This document shows, in pieces, positions 62,185 through 64,000 of a stretch of 64,000 bases of DNA; the stretch's first letter is position 1, and each line of letters starts with the position of its first letter. The DNA comes from Hyphomicrobiales bacterium (lineage in GTDB: Bacteria; Pseudomonadota; Alphaproteobacteria; Rhizobiales; Rhizobiaceae). The stretch is taken from positions 124,001-188,000 of the forward strand of contig UBXV01000042.1 of NCBI GenBank assembly GCA_900469625.1, in the 5' to 3' direction. Under the pieces are notes generated by a model. The model did not search any database, had not been told where the DNA came from, and worked only from the letters and a program-made list of their open reading frames with translations. The translations under genes and the position numbers were made by a program.

Positions 62185-64000
62185 TTGACTGAGCAAAGCA
62201 CTCCGGGCGGCGGAAAGACTCCGCCAGGCATCGAGCCGATTTCCATCATCGAGGAAATGCAGCGGTCCTATCTCGATTACGCGATGAGCGTTATCGTCAG
62301 CCGCGCGCTTCCAGACGTGCGTGACGGTCTTAAACCCGTTCACCGCCGCATCCTCTACGGGATGAGCGAGCTCGGCATCGATTGGAACAAGAAATACGTC
62401 AAATGCGCCCGCGTCACCGGCGACGTGATGGGTAAGTATCACCCGCACGGCAACTCGGCGATCTATGATGCGCTGGCGCGCATGGCACAGGACTGGTCGC
62501 TGCGGTTGCCGCTGATCGACGGTCAGGGCAACTTCGGTTCCGTCGACGGCGATCCGCCGGCGGCAGAACGCTACACCGAATGCCGCCTGCAGAAGGCTGC
62601 GCACTCGCTGCTCGACGACCTCGACAAGGAAACGGTCGATTTCCGCGACAACTACGACGGCACGCTGAGCGAGCCGGTGGTGGTGCCCGCGAAGTTCCCG
62701 AACCTGCTGGTCAACGGCGCCGGAGGCATCGCGGTCGGCATGGCGACCAACATTCCGCCGCACAACCTCGTCGAAGTCATCAATGGCTGTATCGCACTGA
62801 TCGACAACCCGGCGATCGAACTGCCGGAACTGATGGAAATCATCCCCGGACCGGACTTTCCGACCGGCGCGCTCATCCTCGGCCGTTCGGGCATCCGCTC
62901 GGCCTACGAGACCGGCCGTGGCTCGGTCATCATGCGCGGCCGTGCGCATATCGAGCCGATGCGCGGCGATCGCGAACAGATCATCATCACCGAGATTCCC
63001 TTTCAGGTGAACAAGGCGACGATGATCGAGAAGATGGCCGAACTGGTGCGCGACAAGCGCATCGAGGGCATCTCGGACCTGCGCGACGAATCCGACCGCC
63101 AGGGCTACCGCGTCGTCGTCGAATTGAAGCGCGACGCAAATGCCGACGTCATCCTGAACCAGCTCTACCGTTATACGCCGCTGCAGTCGTCCTTCGGCTG
63201 CAACATGGTGGCGCTCAACGGCGGCAAGCCGGAACAGATGACGCTGCTCGACATGCTCAGGGCATTCGTCTCCTTCCGCGAAGAAGTCGTTAGCCGGAGA
63301 ACAAAGTACCTCCTGCGCAAGGCGCGCGACCGCGCTCACGTCCTGGTCGGTCTTGCCATCGCCGTCGCCAACATCGACGAAGTGATCAAGCTGATCCGGC
63401 AGGCGCCCGATCCGCAGACCGCGCGCGAACAGCTGATGGAGCGTCGCTGGCCGGCGCACGACGTCGACAGCCTCATCCGGCTGATCGACGATCCGCGTCA
63501 CCGGATCAACGAAGACAACACCTACAACCTGTCGGAAGAACAGGCGCGCGCCATTCTCGACCTGCGTCTGCAGCGCCTGACAGCGCTTGGCCGCGACGAA
63601 ATCGGCGACGAACTCAACAAGATCGGCGAGGAAATCAAGGATTACCTCGACATCCTGTCGTCGCGCCTGCGCATCATGACGATCGTCAAGGACGAACTAA
63701 CGGCCATCAGCCAGGAGTTCGGCACGCCACGTCGCAGCGAGATCGCCGAAGGCGGTCCCGACATGGACGATGAGGACCTGATCGCCCGCGAAGACATGGT
63801 CGTGACTGTCTCGCATCTCGGCTACATCAAGCGCGTCCCGCTGACGACCTATCGCGCGCAGCGTCGCGGCGGCAAGGGCCGTTCGGGCATGTCGACCAGG
63901 GACGAAGATTTCGTTACCCGGCTATTCGTTGCCAATACCCATACGCCAATCCTGTTCTTCTCTTCGCGTGGCATCGTCTACAAGGAGAAGGTCTGGCGTC
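62185..64000 (+). CDS. gyrA: DNA gyrase subunit A, C-terminal part outside window
   Basis: GyrA is the DNA-cleaving subunit of gyrase, which adds negative supercoils. About 605 N-terminal residues are visible, running off the right edge. The quinolone-resistance region is [20 protein letters not shown]: the Ser and Asp at the classical resistance positions (Escherichia coli 83 and 87) are unaltered. The catalytic Tyr is in [21 protein letters not shown], close to the edge, is the GyrA box that starts the wrapping domain. TTG at 62185 is the only start after an in-frame stop at 62176 and gives [10 protein letters not shown], the expected rhizobial N-terminus. Confidence 0.96.
   Translation, partial: MTEQSTPGGGKTPPGIEPISIIEEMQRSYLDYAMSVIVSRALPDVRDGLKPVHRRILYGMSELGIDWNKKYVKCARVTGDVMGKYHPHGNSAIYDALARMAQDWSLRLPLIDGQGNFGSVDGDPPAAERYTECRLQKAAHSLLDDLDKETVDFRDNYDGTLSEPVVVPAKFPNLLVNGAGGIAVGMATNIPPHNLVEVINGCIALIDNPAIELPELMEIIPGPDFPTGALILGRSGIRSAYETGRGSVIMRGRAHIEPMRGDREQIIITEIPFQVNKATMIEKMAELVRDKRIEGISDLRDESDRQGYRVVVELKRDANADVILNQLYRYTPLQSSFGCNMVALNGGKPEQMTLLDMLRAFVSFREEVVSRRTKYLLRKARDRAHVLVGLAIAVANIDEVIKLIRQAPDPQTAREQLMERRWPAHDVDSLIRLIDDPRHRINEDNTYNLSEEQARAILDLRLQRLTALGRDEIGDELNKIGEEIKDYLDILSSRLRIMTIVKDELTAISQEFGTPRRSEIAEGGPDMDDEDLIAREDMVVTVSHLGYIKRVPLTTYRAQRRGGKGRSGMSTRDEDFVTRLFVANTHTPILFFSSRGIVYKEKVWR

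Noticed and set aside
1-64000. CRISPR arrays, tRNA/rRNA genes, transposases, phage genes
   Set aside because: I looked for direct repeat arrays, tRNA-like ends, transposase motifs and terminal inverted repeats and saw none. A covariance-model search for tRNAs and small RNAs would be decisive.

Overview
This window is GC-rich, densely coded, and reads as a chromosomal segment of a Rhizobiaceae bacterium, most likely Sinorhizobium/Ensifer or a close relative. The evidence is gene content typical of that group (gcvTHP behind a tandem glycine riboswitch, a long suf operon without iscR, nrdJ, and uvrA-ssb-gyrA) together with alphaproteobacterial regulatory motifs: a GAAC-N7-GAAC LexA box, GGAAC-N16-CGTT general-stress promoters and an Irr-like ICE box. 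I saw no rRNA, tRNA, CRISPR array, prophage or intact insertion sequence. Species assignment is inference.

Layout. 1-2.9 kb: a truncated PAS sensor, a small serine hydrolase, a DUF2189 membrane protein and a PilZ protein. 3.0-8.5 kb (minus): purB, a membrane protein, a DUF2259 protein, rpe, a P1-type self-cleaving aminopeptidase and an orphan LivJ-like binding protein, joined by ATGA overlaps in two runs. 8.8-14.6 kb (plus): a flavin reductase, then moxR / coxE-like / split xdhC / molybdopterin-binding-NTP-transferase fusion, which looks like a maturation module for a molybdenum hydroxylase whose structural genes are not here, then a TfoX-N protein. 14.7-19.6 kb (minus): Nudix, RhlE, an M23 peptidase, a DUF455 ferritin-like protein and a single-cysteine Bcp peroxiredoxin. 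19.9-27.8 kb: an AsmA/YhdP-like envelope protein, tyrS, anmK, a membrane diguanylate cyclase and an alpha/beta hydrolase.

28.0-35.2 kb is the iron-sulfur assembly operon: group I cysteine desulfurase, sufB, sufC, sufD, sufS, sufT, sufA, with an ICE-like element upstream and a strong terminator behind. 35.3-37.2 kb is a PAS-PAS histidine kinase with a single-domain response regulator. 37.3-41.9 kb is gcvT-gcvH-gcvP under a two-aptamer glycine riboswitch. 42.0-43.5 kb is a small copper-handling pair: a DUF2946-like CxxC protein and a YcnI(DUF1775)-PCuAC fusion. 43.5-46.8 kb holds small proteins and the cbpA/cbpM co-chaperone pair. 46.0-50.7 kb has a stress flavour: an 80-residue membrane protein and a large-subunit catalase each have an EcfG/RpoE2-type promoter candidate; a small lipoprotein and a PHB-depolymerase-family esterase are adjacent.

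50.8-64.0 kb is genome maintenance: B12-dependent ribonucleotide reductase with two NrdR-like boxes, DUF72, a GNAT gene frameshifted by a 10-bp tandem duplication and translationally coupled to uvrA, uvrA and ssb diverging around a LexA box, MarC, and the start of gyrA. I found no clearly unprecedented system. The observations most worth checking are the orphan molybdoenzyme maturation module, the YcnI-PCuAC fusion, the duplication-broken GNAT gene and the promoter-level motifs.
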